A DNA stretch of 29,584 nucleotides from Bacillota bacterium (GTDB taxonomy: Bacteria > Bacillota > Clostridia > Peptostreptococcales > Anaerovoracaceae), in contig JAFWDF010000026.1 of assembly GCA_017534025.1 (NCBI GenBank), positions 1 to 29,584 on the forward strand, read 5' to 3'. The notes below the pieces were generated by a model. The model was given only the letters and a program-made list of their open reading frames with translations, was not told the origin of the DNA and did no database searches. Of the stretch, positions 1 through 7,304 are shown piece after piece. Positions within the stretch are counted from its first letter, which is position 1. Each line of letters starts with the position of its first letter. The translations under genes were made by a program, and so were the position numbers.

Positions 1-228
1 CTTCCATACCTTGGTGGCTTCGGCATTGACAGTGTTCCGGGTATTGGTGTAACTAGCCGTTACAGACGCCGAGGTGCTGATGGTGCCGGTCACCTTCTTC
101 GTGCCTTCGGTCACCGTTCCGCCGGTGGTCGTATTTTTAAAAAATTTCATATCGGAAGGCAAATGCGCCAGGAGCTTTCCGTTCCTGCCGATGCCGCCCT
201 TCCGGTCCTCCGCCGCAATCAGTTTCAT
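1..228 (-). CDS. folA: Dihydrofolate reductase N-terminus joined in frame to Cna-B-like repeat sequence (partial, runs off left edge)
   Basis: 76 codons stay open from ATG 228 to the window edge. Residues 1 to about 37 are a clear dihydrofolate reductase N-terminus (MKLIAAEDRKGGIGRNGKLL, then LPSDMKFFKNTTTG), the part that begins the NADPH/folate fold and makes tetrahydrofolate. From about residue 38 the sequence stops being DHFR: the expected VVMGRKT motif is absent. It becomes Thr/Val/Ser-rich and ends with YTNTRNTVNAEATKVWK, which resembles the inter-repeat segment of Cna-B domains in Gram-positive surface proteins. The ribosome binding site AGGA lies about 7 nt before the start. The gene sits 46 nt downstream of thyA, the usual partner of folA. 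A cytoplasmic enzyme fused to an adhesin repeat makes little biological sense, so I read this as a chimeric junction. Confidence is high for the DHFR part and moderate for the Cna-B part. Confidence 0.75.
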   Translation of the reverse strand, partial: MKLIAAEDRKGGIGRNGKLLAHLPSDMKFFKNTTTGGTVTEGTKKVTGTISTSASVTASYTNTRNTVNAEATKVWK

Positions 229-274
229 ATCATTTCCTGCCCGTTCCGTTTACTTCTCCGCGTTTCCGCACGGT

Positions 275-1105
275 TCATTCCGCCACCGGAATATTCTTTA
301 CCTGCGGTCCCGCAATATATTCGCCGACTTCGAAATCCTCCAGACGGAAATCATAAAAATCCTTCACATCCGGGTTAATCCGGAACGACGGCGCCGCATA
401 CTGCGGTCTGGAGATCAGTTCCTTAACAATCGGAATATGACGGTCGTAAATGTGTGCATCCGAGATCACATGCACCAGCTCACCCGGTTCATAGCCGCAG
501 ACCTGCGCGAACATCATGGTGAGCAGACTGTACTGGAAGACATTAAACGCGTTGGCCGCCAGCATATCCTGTGACCGCTGATTCAGAATGGCGTTCAGCT
601 TATTGCCCGTTACATTGAATGTCATGCTGTAGGCGCACGGCTCCAGCCCCATTTCCATCAGGTCATTAAAATTGTATATATTCGTCATGATCCGGCGGCT
701 CTGCGGTTTGTTTTTCAGCTGCCAGAGCACATTGTCCACCTGGTCCATCTCTCCCTGCGGAAAACGGTATTTCAGACCGAGCTGATAGCCGTAGGCCTTG
801 CCGATCGTATGGTCCTCGCCGGCCCAGGCATCCCAGATATGGCCGCCCAGTTCCCGCACGTCGTTGGATTTTTTCTGCCAGATCCAGAGGATTTCTTTGG
901 CGGCAGTTTTCCAGGCCGTCGGCCGGAGGGTCATCAGCGGCATTTCTTCGGAAAGATCATACCGGTTAACCACGCCAAAGGTTTTAATCGTATACGCCGG
1001 CGCGCCGTCTGCCCACCGGGCGCGTACCTCCTCTCCTTCCGTGGAAAATCCTTCATTGAGAATACGCGAACAGGTTTCTACAAAGGTTTCGTCCATTCTG
1101 CTCAT
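275..1105 (-). CDS. thyA: Thymidylate synthase
   Basis: A 276-residue ThyA-type enzyme that methylates dUMP to dTMP with methylenetetrahydrofolate, in the cytoplasm. Recognisable parts in order are the phosphate-binding SRR motif at about 136-138, the catalytic cysteine Cys157 in LEPCAYSMTFNV (most relatives have LPPC), the QRSQDM/NAFN substrate segment at about 176-188, and VISDAHIYDRH near 213-223. The length is normal. The first ATG is preceded by AAAGG; ATG 1096 (fourth residue) is a possible alternative start. It lies 50 nt downstream of mrnC and 46 nt upstream of the DHFR start, so thyA-folA would be a dTMP/folate-recycling pair, because ThyA oxidises the cofactor that DHFR regenerates. 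The product assignment is secure. Confidence 0.95.
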   Translation of the reverse strand: MSRMDETFVETCSRILNEGFSTEGEEVRARWADGAPAYTIKTFGVVNRYDLSEEMPLMTLRPTAWKTAAKEILWIWQKKSNDVRELGGHIWDAWAGEDHTIGKAYGYQLGLKYRFPQGEMDQVDNVLWQLKNKPQSRRIMTNIYNFNDLMEMGLEPCAYSMTFNVTGNKLNAILNQRSQDMLAANAFNVFQYSLLTMMFAQVCGYEPGELVHVISDAHIYDRHIPIVKELISRPQYAAPSFRINPDVKDFYDFRLEDFEVGEYIAGPQVKNIPVAE

Positions 1106-1155
1106 GTCGGCCAGCCTTTCCGCCGCGCGTCCGTCCGCGCCGCCTCTCTGCGCCG

Positions 1156-1590
1156 TCAGTGACGGCGTTCTGTATTAATCGTTTCCGATTCGATTATGGC
1201 AATGGCCCGGCGGATGAGCTCCCGCACCCGGTCTCCGCGCCCGCAGAGATCCAGATACCCAAGCAGAGCTTCAAACGCCGTAGCCTTTTTATATATCTGT
1301 ACATTTACGTTGCCGGGCATGGAAGTAATCTTATGATTCTTCGCCCGGCGGGAGACAGCCGTTTCATCTTCCGTCAGCTCGTCCAGCAGCCGCTCATACG
1401 CCCTGGCCTGCGCCTCCGCACGCACAAAACGCACCGCTTCCGCATTCATATGATCCGGACGGACAGCCCCCTGTTCATATACATAGCGCCGGATTTCCAC
1501 TTCGTAGACCGCATCTCCGAGAAACGCCAGCGCCATGGGATTCTCGGCAAAATACCGGCGGTCCTGACGGTTCATTTCCGAATTACTCAT
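1156..1590 (-). CDS. mrnC: Mini-ribonuclease III (23S rRNA maturation)
   Basis: A 144-residue RNase III-like protein lacking a double-stranded RNA-binding domain, as expected for Mini-III, which trims 23S rRNA precursor ends. The family motif LAFLGDAVYE is at about residues 21-30 and carries the catalytic acidic residues. A second conserved block, RAKNHKI at about 101-107, precedes AFEALLGYLDL, the second acidic patch, near 129-139. The ATG at 1590 overlaps the end of fumC by 8 nt (ATGAGTAA), implying translational coupling. ATG 1575 is an alternative start. In Bacillus mrnC directly follows cysS; here the malic enzyme and fumC lie between them. Confidence 0.93.
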   Translation of the reverse strand: MSNSEMNRQDRRYFAENPMALAFLGDAVYEVEIRRYVYEQGAVRPDHMNAEAVRFVRAEAQARAYERLLDELTEDETAVSRRAKNHKITSMPGNVNVQIYKKATAFEALLGYLDLCGRGDRVRELIRRAIAIIESETINTERRH

Positions 1591-2974
1591 TCACCGGACC
1601 CACCATGCGCCGCGGATCCACGTATTCGTCGAACTGTTCCTCCGTCAGCAGTCCCAGCTCCAGCGCGGATTCTTTCAGGGTAATGCCTTTGGCGTGGGCA
1701 TTCTTCGCGATCTTCGCCGCATTGTCATAGCCGATGTGCCGGTTCAGTGCCGTCACCAGCATCAGTGAATTGCGGAGATTCCGGTCGATAACCTCGCGGT
1801 CCGGTTCAATCCCGGCCGCACAGTTATTATTAAAGGAAACCATCGCATCCGCCAGCAGACCGGCCGACTGCAGGAAGTTGTAAATAATAACCGGCATATA
1901 CACATTCAGCTGGAAATTACCCTGCGAGGCGCCGATACCGATGGTCACATCATTTCCCAGGACCTGCGCCGCCACCATTGTGAGCGCTTCGCATTGGGTC
2001 GGATTGACTTTGCCCGGCATAATGGAACTGCCCGGCTCATTTTCCGGAATGCGCAGTTCTCCGATCCCGCAGCGCGGACCCGAAGCCAGCCAGCGTACAT
2101 CGTTGGCGATCTTCATCAGGTCCGCCGCAAGCGCTTTCAGCGCGCCATGGGCGAAAACGATCTCATCCTTTGACGTCAGGGAATGGAATTTATTCGGCGC
2201 GGTCACAAAAGCCCGGCCTGTCAGTTCCGCGATGACCTCTGCAGAAGCCGTTCCGAAATCTTTATGCGCATTGAGCCCGGTGCCCACTGCCGTGCCGCCC
2301 AGCGCCAGCTCCAGCAGCGCGTCCCGGCCGGCCCGGATCAGCCGGAGATCCTTGTCCAGCATGGCTGCCCAGCCGCTGATCTCCTGGCCCAGGGTAAGCG
2401 GCGTGGCATCCTGCAGGTGCGTCCGTCCGGTCTTGATAATGTCCGCATACCGCTCCGACAGTTCTTCGAACGTTGCCTTCAGCAGCTCTGCTGCAGGAAT
2501 CACCTTTTCATCGATGGCCGCGGCTGCCGCGATGTGCATGGCAGTCGGGAATGTATCATTGGAGCTCTGCGAACAATTCACGTGGTTGTTCGGATGGAAC
2601 TCCGGATCGCCGCCGGTGATTTCATTGGCGCGGTGCGCGATTACTTCGTTGACATTCATATTGGACTGGGTGCCGCTGCCGGTCTGCCAGACAGCCAGCG
2701 GGAAATTACCGTCCAGTTTGCCTTCCAGAATTTCATCGCAGACCTGCTCGATCACCTCGCTGCGCCGCGCGTCCAGCATACCCAGCTTTCCGTTGGCTCT
2801 GGCCGCCGCTTTTTTCAGGATTGCAAAAGCGCGGATGACGTCCGCCGGGATCTTCTCCGTCCCGATTTTAAAATTCTCAAAACTGCGCTGGGTCTGCGCG
2901 CCCCAGTATTTATCCGCCGGAACACGGATTTCCCCCATTGTGTCCCGCTCGATTCTGTATCCGTTTTCTTTCAT
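1583..2974 (-). CDS. fumC: Class II fumarate hydratase
   Basis: A 463-residue member of the fumarase/aspartase superfamily catalysing fumarate + water = L-malate. The superfamily signature GSSIMPGKVNPTQ is near residues 317-329, with GSGTQSNMNVNEVIA near 99-113 and the TGRTHLQDATP substrate loop near 187-197. The C-terminus VDPRRMVGP, together with KGITLKESAL, favours fumarase over aspartate ammonia-lyase. The length is typical. The ribosome binding site AGGGA lies about 7 nt before the ATG. It starts 19 nt after the malic enzyme gene ends and overlaps mrnC at its other end. The pairing suggests a fumarate-malate-pyruvate route, either catabolic or supplying NAD(P)H; direction cannot be told from sequence. 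Confidence 0.93.
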   Translation of the reverse strand: MKENGYRIERDTMGEIRVPADKYWGAQTQRSFENFKIGTEKIPADVIRAFAILKKAAARANGKLGMLDARRSEVIEQVCDEILEGKLDGNFPLAVWQTGSGTQSNMNVNEVIAHRANEITGGDPEFHPNNHVNCSQSSNDTFPTAMHIAAAAAIDEKVIPAAELLKATFEELSERYADIIKTGRTHLQDATPLTLGQEISGWAAMLDKDLRLIRAGRDALLELALGGTAVGTGLNAHKDFGTASAEVIAELTGRAFVTAPNKFHSLTSKDEIVFAHGALKALAADLMKIANDVRWLASGPRCGIGELRIPENEPGSSIMPGKVNPTQCEALTMVAAQVLGNDVTIGIGASQGNFQLNVYMPVIIYNFLQSAGLLADAMVSFNNNCAAGIEPDREVIDRNLRNSLMLVTALNRHIGYDNAAKIAKNAHAKGITLKESALELGLLTEEQFDEYVDPRRMVGPVNE

Positions 2975-2993
2975 GCCTGATCCCTATCTGTCC

Positions 2994-4166
2994 TTACAGC
3001 CGGCTGAGTCCGTCCGCCACCGCAACATCCGCGACGGCTTTCGCTACTGCTTTCGTTACTTCCGGATTGAATGCGTCCGGAATGATATAGTCTGCACTGA
3101 GTTCCTCATCAGAGATGACGGAAGCGATCGCATGCGCCGCTGCCACCTTCATGTTTTCGGTAATGGCTTCCGCCCGCACATCCAGTGCCCCCCGGAAGAT
3201 GCCCGGGAAGCAGAGCGCATTGTTCACCTGGTTCGGGAAATCGCTGCGGCCGGTGCCCACGACGGCAGCGCCCGCCGCCTTCGCCTCATCCGGCATGATT
3301 TCCGGCGTCGGATTCGCCATGGCAAAAATGATCGGATCCTTTGCCATAGTCCGGATCATATCCTGAGTCAGCACGCCGGGAGCCGAAACACCCAGGAATA
3401 CGTCTGCGCCTTTGACCGCATCCGCCAGCGTACCCTGCAGGCCCGCCTTGTTGGTCACCTTCGCGATTTCCGCCTTTGCAGCGTTGTTCGCCGGATTGCC
3501 GTCCCAGATAATGCCCCGGCTGTCGCACATGGTCACCTCGCCGAAACCGATCCGCAGAAGCAGCTTGCAAATGGAAATCCCTGCAGCACCGGCCCCGTTG
3601 ATGACGATTTTCAGTTCTCCCATCCTGCGGCCGGTAAACCGCACGGCGTTCAGCAATCCTGCCGACGCAATGATGGCCGTACCGTGCTGATCGTCGTGGA
3701 AGACCGGAATATCGCAGACCTTTTTGAGTTCTTCTTCAATTTCAAAACAACGCGGCGCCGAAATATCTTCCAGGTTAATGCCGCCGAAGCTCTTGGAAAT
3801 CAGGCGGATCGTCTCGACGATCACCTTCGGATCTTTGGAGTCGATGCAGATCGGAAAGGCATCAATGTCCGCAAAACGCTTAAAAATACAGCATTTTCCC
3901 TCCATGACCGGCATGGACGCCGCCGGGCCGATGTCCCCGAGTCCCAGCACAGCCGTACCGTCTGTGATGACCGCGACCATATTTCCTTTTCTCGTATAGG
4001 TATATGCGAGATCTTCATCCTTTGCAATCTCCAGGCAAGGCGCTGCCACCCCCGGCGTATAGGCCACCGCCAGTTCCTCACGGGTATCCAGCGGCGCTCT
4101 GGAAATAACCTCCAGCTTTCCGTTCCATTCTTTATGTTTTTGAATTGCGTATTCGTTTTTATCCAT
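2994..4166 (-). CDS. NAD(P)-dependent malic enzyme (malate to pyruvate)
   Basis: A 390-residue short-form bacterial malic enzyme that oxidatively decarboxylates L-malate to pyruvate and CO2. The N-terminal malate domain has VAYTPGVAAPC near 34-44, the conserved GNMVAVITDGTAVLGLGDIG block near 61-80, and the divalent-metal acidic cluster in VFHDDQHGTA near 154-163. A Rossmann NAD(P) fold follows with VINGAGAAGISICKLLL near 188-204. Cofactor preference cannot be read reliably. The ribosome binding site AAGGA lies 9 nt before the ATG. A TATAAT-like -10 sits in the 65-nt gap after cysS. fumC follows 19 nt downstream, so the pair probably forms a unit converting fumarate to pyruvate. Confidence 0.92.
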   Translation of the reverse strand: MDKNEYAIQKHKEWNGKLEVISRAPLDTREELAVAYTPGVAAPCLEIAKDEDLAYTYTRKGNMVAVITDGTAVLGLGDIGPAASMPVMEGKCCIFKRFADIDAFPICIDSKDPKVIVETIRLISKSFGGINLEDISAPRCFEIEEELKKVCDIPVFHDDQHGTAIIASAGLLNAVRFTGRRMGELKIVINGAGAAGISICKLLLRIGFGEVTMCDSRGIIWDGNPANNAAKAEIAKVTNKAGLQGTLADAVKGADVFLGVSAPGVLTQDMIRTMAKDPIIFAMANPTPEIMPDEAKAAGAAVVGTGRSDFPNQVNNALCFPGIFRGALDVRAEAITENMKVAAAHAIASVISDEELSADYIIPDAFNPEVTKAVAKAVADVAVADGLSRL

Positions 4167-4204
4167 CGTCAGCTGTCCTTCTGTGAATCAATATTTTACA
4201 ATTA

Positions 4205-4210
4205 TAATGA
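4205..4210 (-). promoter_or_regulatory. Possible -10 element upstream of the malic enzyme gene
   Basis: A TATAAT hexamer (attata on the plus strand) in the AT-rich 65-nt gap between cysS and the malic enzyme gene. No convincing -35 hexamer lies 16-18 nt upstream, so this is only a candidate for an internal promoter. Confidence 0.3.
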
Positions 4211-4231
4211 TATGTTCCTGCCGGATACTCC

Positions 4232-5621
4232 TCAGAGCTTCACGATCCGCGGACCCTGCGCCGTATCTTCCACCGCAAAGCCTCTTTCCTTCAGCAGATC
4301 ACGGATTTCGTCCGCCCGGGCGAAATTCTTCGCCTTTCTGGCATCCTGGCGTTCCTGAACCAGCGCTTCGATATCCGCCGGAATACCGTCATCCTCTTCC
4401 TCCGGCAGCAGGCCCAGCACGCCGCTCAGCTTCTTCAGCAGATCCCTGGCAGAAGCCGCGAACTCTGCAGAGCATCCGTCCGTGATCACGACGTTGACCT
4501 CGCGGATCAGTTCATAAATAGCCGTAATGGCATCCGCCGTATTCAGGTCGTCGTCCATTGCCCGTTCAAAAGCTTCCCGATGCTTCTCCAGTCCTTCCCG
4601 TACGGTCTTTTCCTCTTCCGTCATACCGCCGCCTGCGCCGTGCTCTGCCAGATAGTTCAGATTATTCAGTGCATTGTGCATGCGTTCCAGACTGTTGCGG
4701 GACTGGATCATCAGCTCCTCGCTGAAATTGATCGGGCTTCTGTAATGGCCGCTCAGCAGGAAATAGCGCATTTCTTCGCCGGTATATTTCCCCAGGATAT
4801 CCCGGACCGTAAAGAAATTGCCCTTGGATTTGGACATCTTTTCATTATCAATGGTAATGTACGCGTTGTGCATCCAGTAATTCGCAAAGGTTTTGCCCGT
4901 ATAGGCCTCCGTCTGCGCAATCTCATTTTCATGGTGCGGGAACTGCAGATCCTGGCCGCCGGCGTGAATGTCAATCGTATCGCCCAGATACTTGGTGGAC
5001 ATCACCGAGCACTCGATATGCCAGCCCGGCCTGCCCATGCCCCACGGGCTCTCCCATGCCGGTTCGCTTTCCTCCTTGCGCGCCTTCCAGAGCGCAAAAT
5101 CCAGCGGATCCTGCTTGCGTTCATCCACGCTGATCCGGGCGCCGGACACCAGATCATCAATATTCTGTCCGGAAAGCCTGCCGTAATTCTCAAAGCTGCG
5201 GGTTCTCCCCGTCCATCGGATACGCGTATCCCTTATCAATAAGAACGCTGATAAAATCTATGATTTCCTGTATGTTTTCAGACACCTTCGGATTCACCGT
5301 TGCCCGCTCCAGCTGCAGCGCATCCGCGTCTCTGTAATATTCATCGATATACTTCTCGGAAAGCTCCTTCGCAGGCATGCCCTCCTCTTTGGAACGGTTA
5401 ATGATTTTGTCGTCCACGTCCGTAAAATTCTGGACATAGTTCACTTCCATCCCTTTATATTCAAAATATCTTCTCAGGGTATCAAAAACCACGAACGGAC
5501 GGGCGTTGCCGATATGAATGTAGTTGTAGACCGTCGGTCCGCATACGTACATTCTGACTTTTCCCGGCTCGAGCGGCACGAATTCTTCCTTCTGACGGGA
5601 CATTGTGTTATAAATTTTCAT
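4232..5621 (-). CDS. cysS: Cysteinyl-tRNA synthetase, interrupted by a frameshift
   Basis: Cysteinyl-tRNA synthetase attaches Cys to tRNA-Cys. The first fragment (5621 to 5190) carries Zn-ligand Cys27 in MYVCGPT and the HIGN nucleotide motif at 36-39, and ends after GYAYPMDG. The second (readable to the TGA at 4232) resumes with RTRSFENYGRLSGQ and carries GWHIECSVMS, HAGGQDLQFPHHENE and the KMSKSKGN loop. Family members have a conserved DVYF between these two halves, as in Bacillus GYAYESEGDVYF followed by KTRAFEGYG. The bases GGGGAGAACC at the break are what remains if about 11 nt encoding DVYF are removed, which shifts the frame. Apart from this the enzyme is full length. ATG 5621 is preferred to ATG 5627 because GGAG is 7 nt from the former and 1 nt from the latter. 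The start lies 2 nt after the cysE stop. Confidence 0.9.
5195..5225 (-). other. Frameshift/deletion point in cysS
   Basis: Reading frame changes by +1 between codons for YAYPMDG and RTRSFENYG. Four conserved residues (DVYF) are absent. A loss of 11 nt explains both the missing residues and the frame change; a single inserted base would not explain the missing residues. Confidence 0.8.
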
Positions 5622-5623
5622 TC

Positions 5624-6361
5624 TCATTCTCCTTCGTCATCATCATCCGGAACAAGCCGTTCCGTCCGGGCCCAGCCCGGTATGGTTCCTTCCGCTTCCG
5701 TATGAAGCAGCAGGTCATCCATCTTTGCTTTCATCGTTTCCATTTCCAGCTGCATGGAACGCATTTTCTTGTACATACGTTTAAATTCATCCGCCACAGG
5801 GTCCGGCAGGCCGATCTGATCCATCTCATCGACGAGCTGCTCGCCCCGTTTGACAATGCGGCCGGGCACACCCACCACCGTGCAGTTCGGAGGCACTTCC
5901 TCGATCACCACCGCGCCGGCGCCGATTTTGGAATTGTCACCCACCGTAAACGGTCCGAGAACCTTGGCGCCGCTGGACACCATGACGTTATTTCCCAGCG
6001 TCGGATGCCGCTTGCCGACGTCCTTGCCGGTACCGCCCAGAGTCACGCCCTGATAAATAGTACAGTCATCGCCGATTTCCGTCGTTTCCCCGATAATAAT
6101 GGCCATGCCGTGATCGATAAAACAGCGCCGGCCGATTTTCGCGCCGGGATGGATTTCCACGCCGGTACGATGCCGGACAATCTGGGAAAGCCACCGGGCC
6201 ATCAGTTTCATATTATGGTTGTACAGCCAGTGCGCCGGACGGTGCCAGATCACGGCCCAGATCCCCGGATAACAGATCAGCACTTCCAGACGGGTACGCG
6301 CTGCCGGGTCCTTCTCCAGAACGGCGTCTACGTCCTCACGCACAGATTGAAAAAATCCCAT
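5624..6361 (-). CDS. cysE: Serine O-acetyltransferase
   Basis: A 245-residue serine acetyltransferase (L-serine + acetyl-CoA to O-acetylserine), the committed step of cysteine synthesis. The short N-terminal helical region contains WHRPAHWLY. The left-handed beta-helix of hexapeptide repeats runs from GVEIHPGAKIGRRCFIDHG through IIGETTEIGDDCTIYQGVTLGGTG, with the family's DHG and GGTG active-site motifs. The tail is longer than usual, predicted helical, and ends in a run of acidic residues (PDDDDEGE). Start 6361 (MGFFQSVREDVD) is preferred because AAAGGGAACAGGG precedes it and the protein then aligns with its family; an upstream in-frame start at 6427 would lie inside a terminator hairpin. 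The stop overlaps the region of the cysS start, so cysE-cysS are coupled. Confidence 0.93.
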   Translation of the reverse strand: MGFFQSVREDVDAVLEKDPAARTRLEVLICYPGIWAVIWHRPAHWLYNHNMKLMARWLSQIVRHRTGVEIHPGAKIGRRCFIDHGMAIIIGETTEIGDDCTIYQGVTLGGTGKDVGKRHPTLGNNVMVSSGAKVLGPFTVGDNSKIGAGAVVIEEVPPNCTVVGVPGRIVKRGEQLVDEMDQIGLPDPVADEFKRMYKKMRSMQLEMETMKAKMDDLLLHTEAEGTIPGWARTERLVPDDDDEGE

Positions 6362-6379
6362 CCCTGTTCCCTTTCTTCG

Positions 6380-6424
6380 AAAAAATTGCTGCCCCGGGAG
6401 CCAAAGCGCTCTGCCCGGGGCAGC
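6380..6424 (-). terminator. Rho-independent terminator-like hairpin immediately before cysE
   Basis: A perfect 11-bp stem (GCTGCCCCGGG at 6388-6398 with CCCGGGGCAGC at 6414-6424) is followed on the minus strand by six T residues (6385-6380). It lies after the ferredoxin gene. Its T tract ends a few bases before the cysE ribosome binding site, leaving no room for a promoter between hairpin and gene. Confidence 0.8.
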
Positions 6425-6475
6425 CACGGATCATGATACGGTATCGATCATTTCAGCAGGTCATTTATTCGGTCT

Positions 6476-6661
6476 CTACCAGGTATTGATCGCGTGCGCA
6501 GGACATTCTTCGATCGCCTGCGTAACCAGCACTTCATTGTCCGCCTCAGGCTGATGATGAACTACAGCATGCTCTTCTGCATCGTCCATTTTGAATACGG
6601 ACGGACAGGTCACGCTGCACAGGGAACAGCCCCAGCATCCCTTTTCGATGTAGATTTTCAT
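6476..6661 (-). CDS. Single-cluster [4Fe-4S] ferredoxin
   Basis: A 61-residue small electron-transfer protein, reading MKIYIEKGCWGCSLCSVTCP at the N-terminus. Cys9, Cys12 and Cys15 form the CxxCxxC group and Cys53 in EECPAHAI is the distal ligand. Cys19 is an extra cysteine of the kind that forms a disulfide in single-cluster ferredoxins. The middle is acidic (DDAEE), as usual for a soluble ferredoxin. Start 6661 is chosen because AGAGG lies about 9 nt upstream and ferredoxins of this type begin this way; ATG 6679 would add six residues. It sits between a cyclophilin and the terminator before cysE. Its redox partner cannot be inferred from the neighbours. Confidence 0.88.
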   Translation of the reverse strand: MKIYIEKGCWGCSLCSVTCPSVFKMDDAEEHAVVHHQPEADNEVLVTQAIEECPAHAINTW

Positions 6662-6710
6662 TCTTCTTACCTCTTCCAATTAAAACTGACTCAATAGCAA
6701 CGAGCATGTA

Positions 6711-7196
6711 TTATTCAGCGTCCGTAACGCGGATGCTCTTCATTTTCTGATCCTCGAAAGGTTTGTCCATTGGATTGCGTCTGACGCTGACAATTTCATC
6801 CGCAAATTCCATACCTTCCGTGATCAGTCCGAAACCGGCATAATTGCCGTCCAGATGCGGTGCGTCGGCCACCATGATGAAAAACTGCGAACTGGCAGAG
6901 TTCGGATCCATCGCACGGGCCATGGACAGCACGCCTCTGGTGTGCTTGAGATTATTCTTAAAACCATTTCGAGCGAATTCTCCCGGAATCTTTTTCGCAG
7001 CGCCGCCCATGCCTGTGCCCAGCGGATCGCCGCCCTGGATCATGAATCCCGGAATGACTCTGTGAAAAATCAGGCCGTCATAAAAGCCGCTGTTGGCCAG
7101 CTCTTCAAAATTCGCAACCGTCTTCGGCGCGATATCCGGATAAAGCTCTCCCTTCATCACGCCGCCGTTTTCAAGCTCGATGATTACTGTTTTCAT
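6711..7196 (-). CDS. Cyclophilin-type peptidyl-prolyl cis-trans isomerase
   Basis: A 161-residue single-domain cyclophilin with no signal peptide, so a cytoplasmic folding catalyst. The active-site blocks are intact: FHRVIPGFMIQGGDPLGTG near 44-62 with the catalytic Arg, GVLSMARAMDPNSASSQFFI near 92-111, and HLDGNYAGFGLITEGMEFAD near 118-137. The ATG is preceded by GGAGG at a spacing of about 9 nt. The gap upstream to proS is 108 nt and contains TACAAT as a possible -10 without a good -35. The ferredoxin follows 49 nt downstream. The symbol is left blank because ppiA and ppiB cannot be separated here. Confidence 0.92.
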   Translation of the reverse strand: MKTVIIELENGGVMKGELYPDIAPKTVANFEELANSGFYDGLIFHRVIPGFMIQGGDPLGTGMGGAAKKIPGEFARNGFKNNLKHTRGVLSMARAMDPNSASSQFFIMVADAPHLDGNYAGFGLITEGMEFADEIVSVRRNPMDKPFEDQKMKSIRVTDAE

Positions 7197-7304
7197 TGTA
7201 CTGTTCCTCCATATATATTTGGATGCGTATATTTTATTGTAACAGATCGGGCCCGCCCTGTATTCTATTTTTGACTAATTGCTACCCGAAACCGAAAAAT
7301 CCGG

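Noticed and set aside
1941..4358. 805-codon open frame on the plus strand
   Set aside because: It lies antisense to fumC and the malic enzyme, spans both genes, has no ribosome binding site and encodes no recognisable family. Long antisense frames arise from the GC-rich third positions here.
5190..5239. Programmed frameshifting in cysS
   Set aside because: Conserved residues are missing at the break and there is no slippery sequence, so loss of bases fits better.
6425..6475. T-box riboswitch before cysE
   Set aside because: The gap is too short and the AGGGTGGNACCGCG core is absent.
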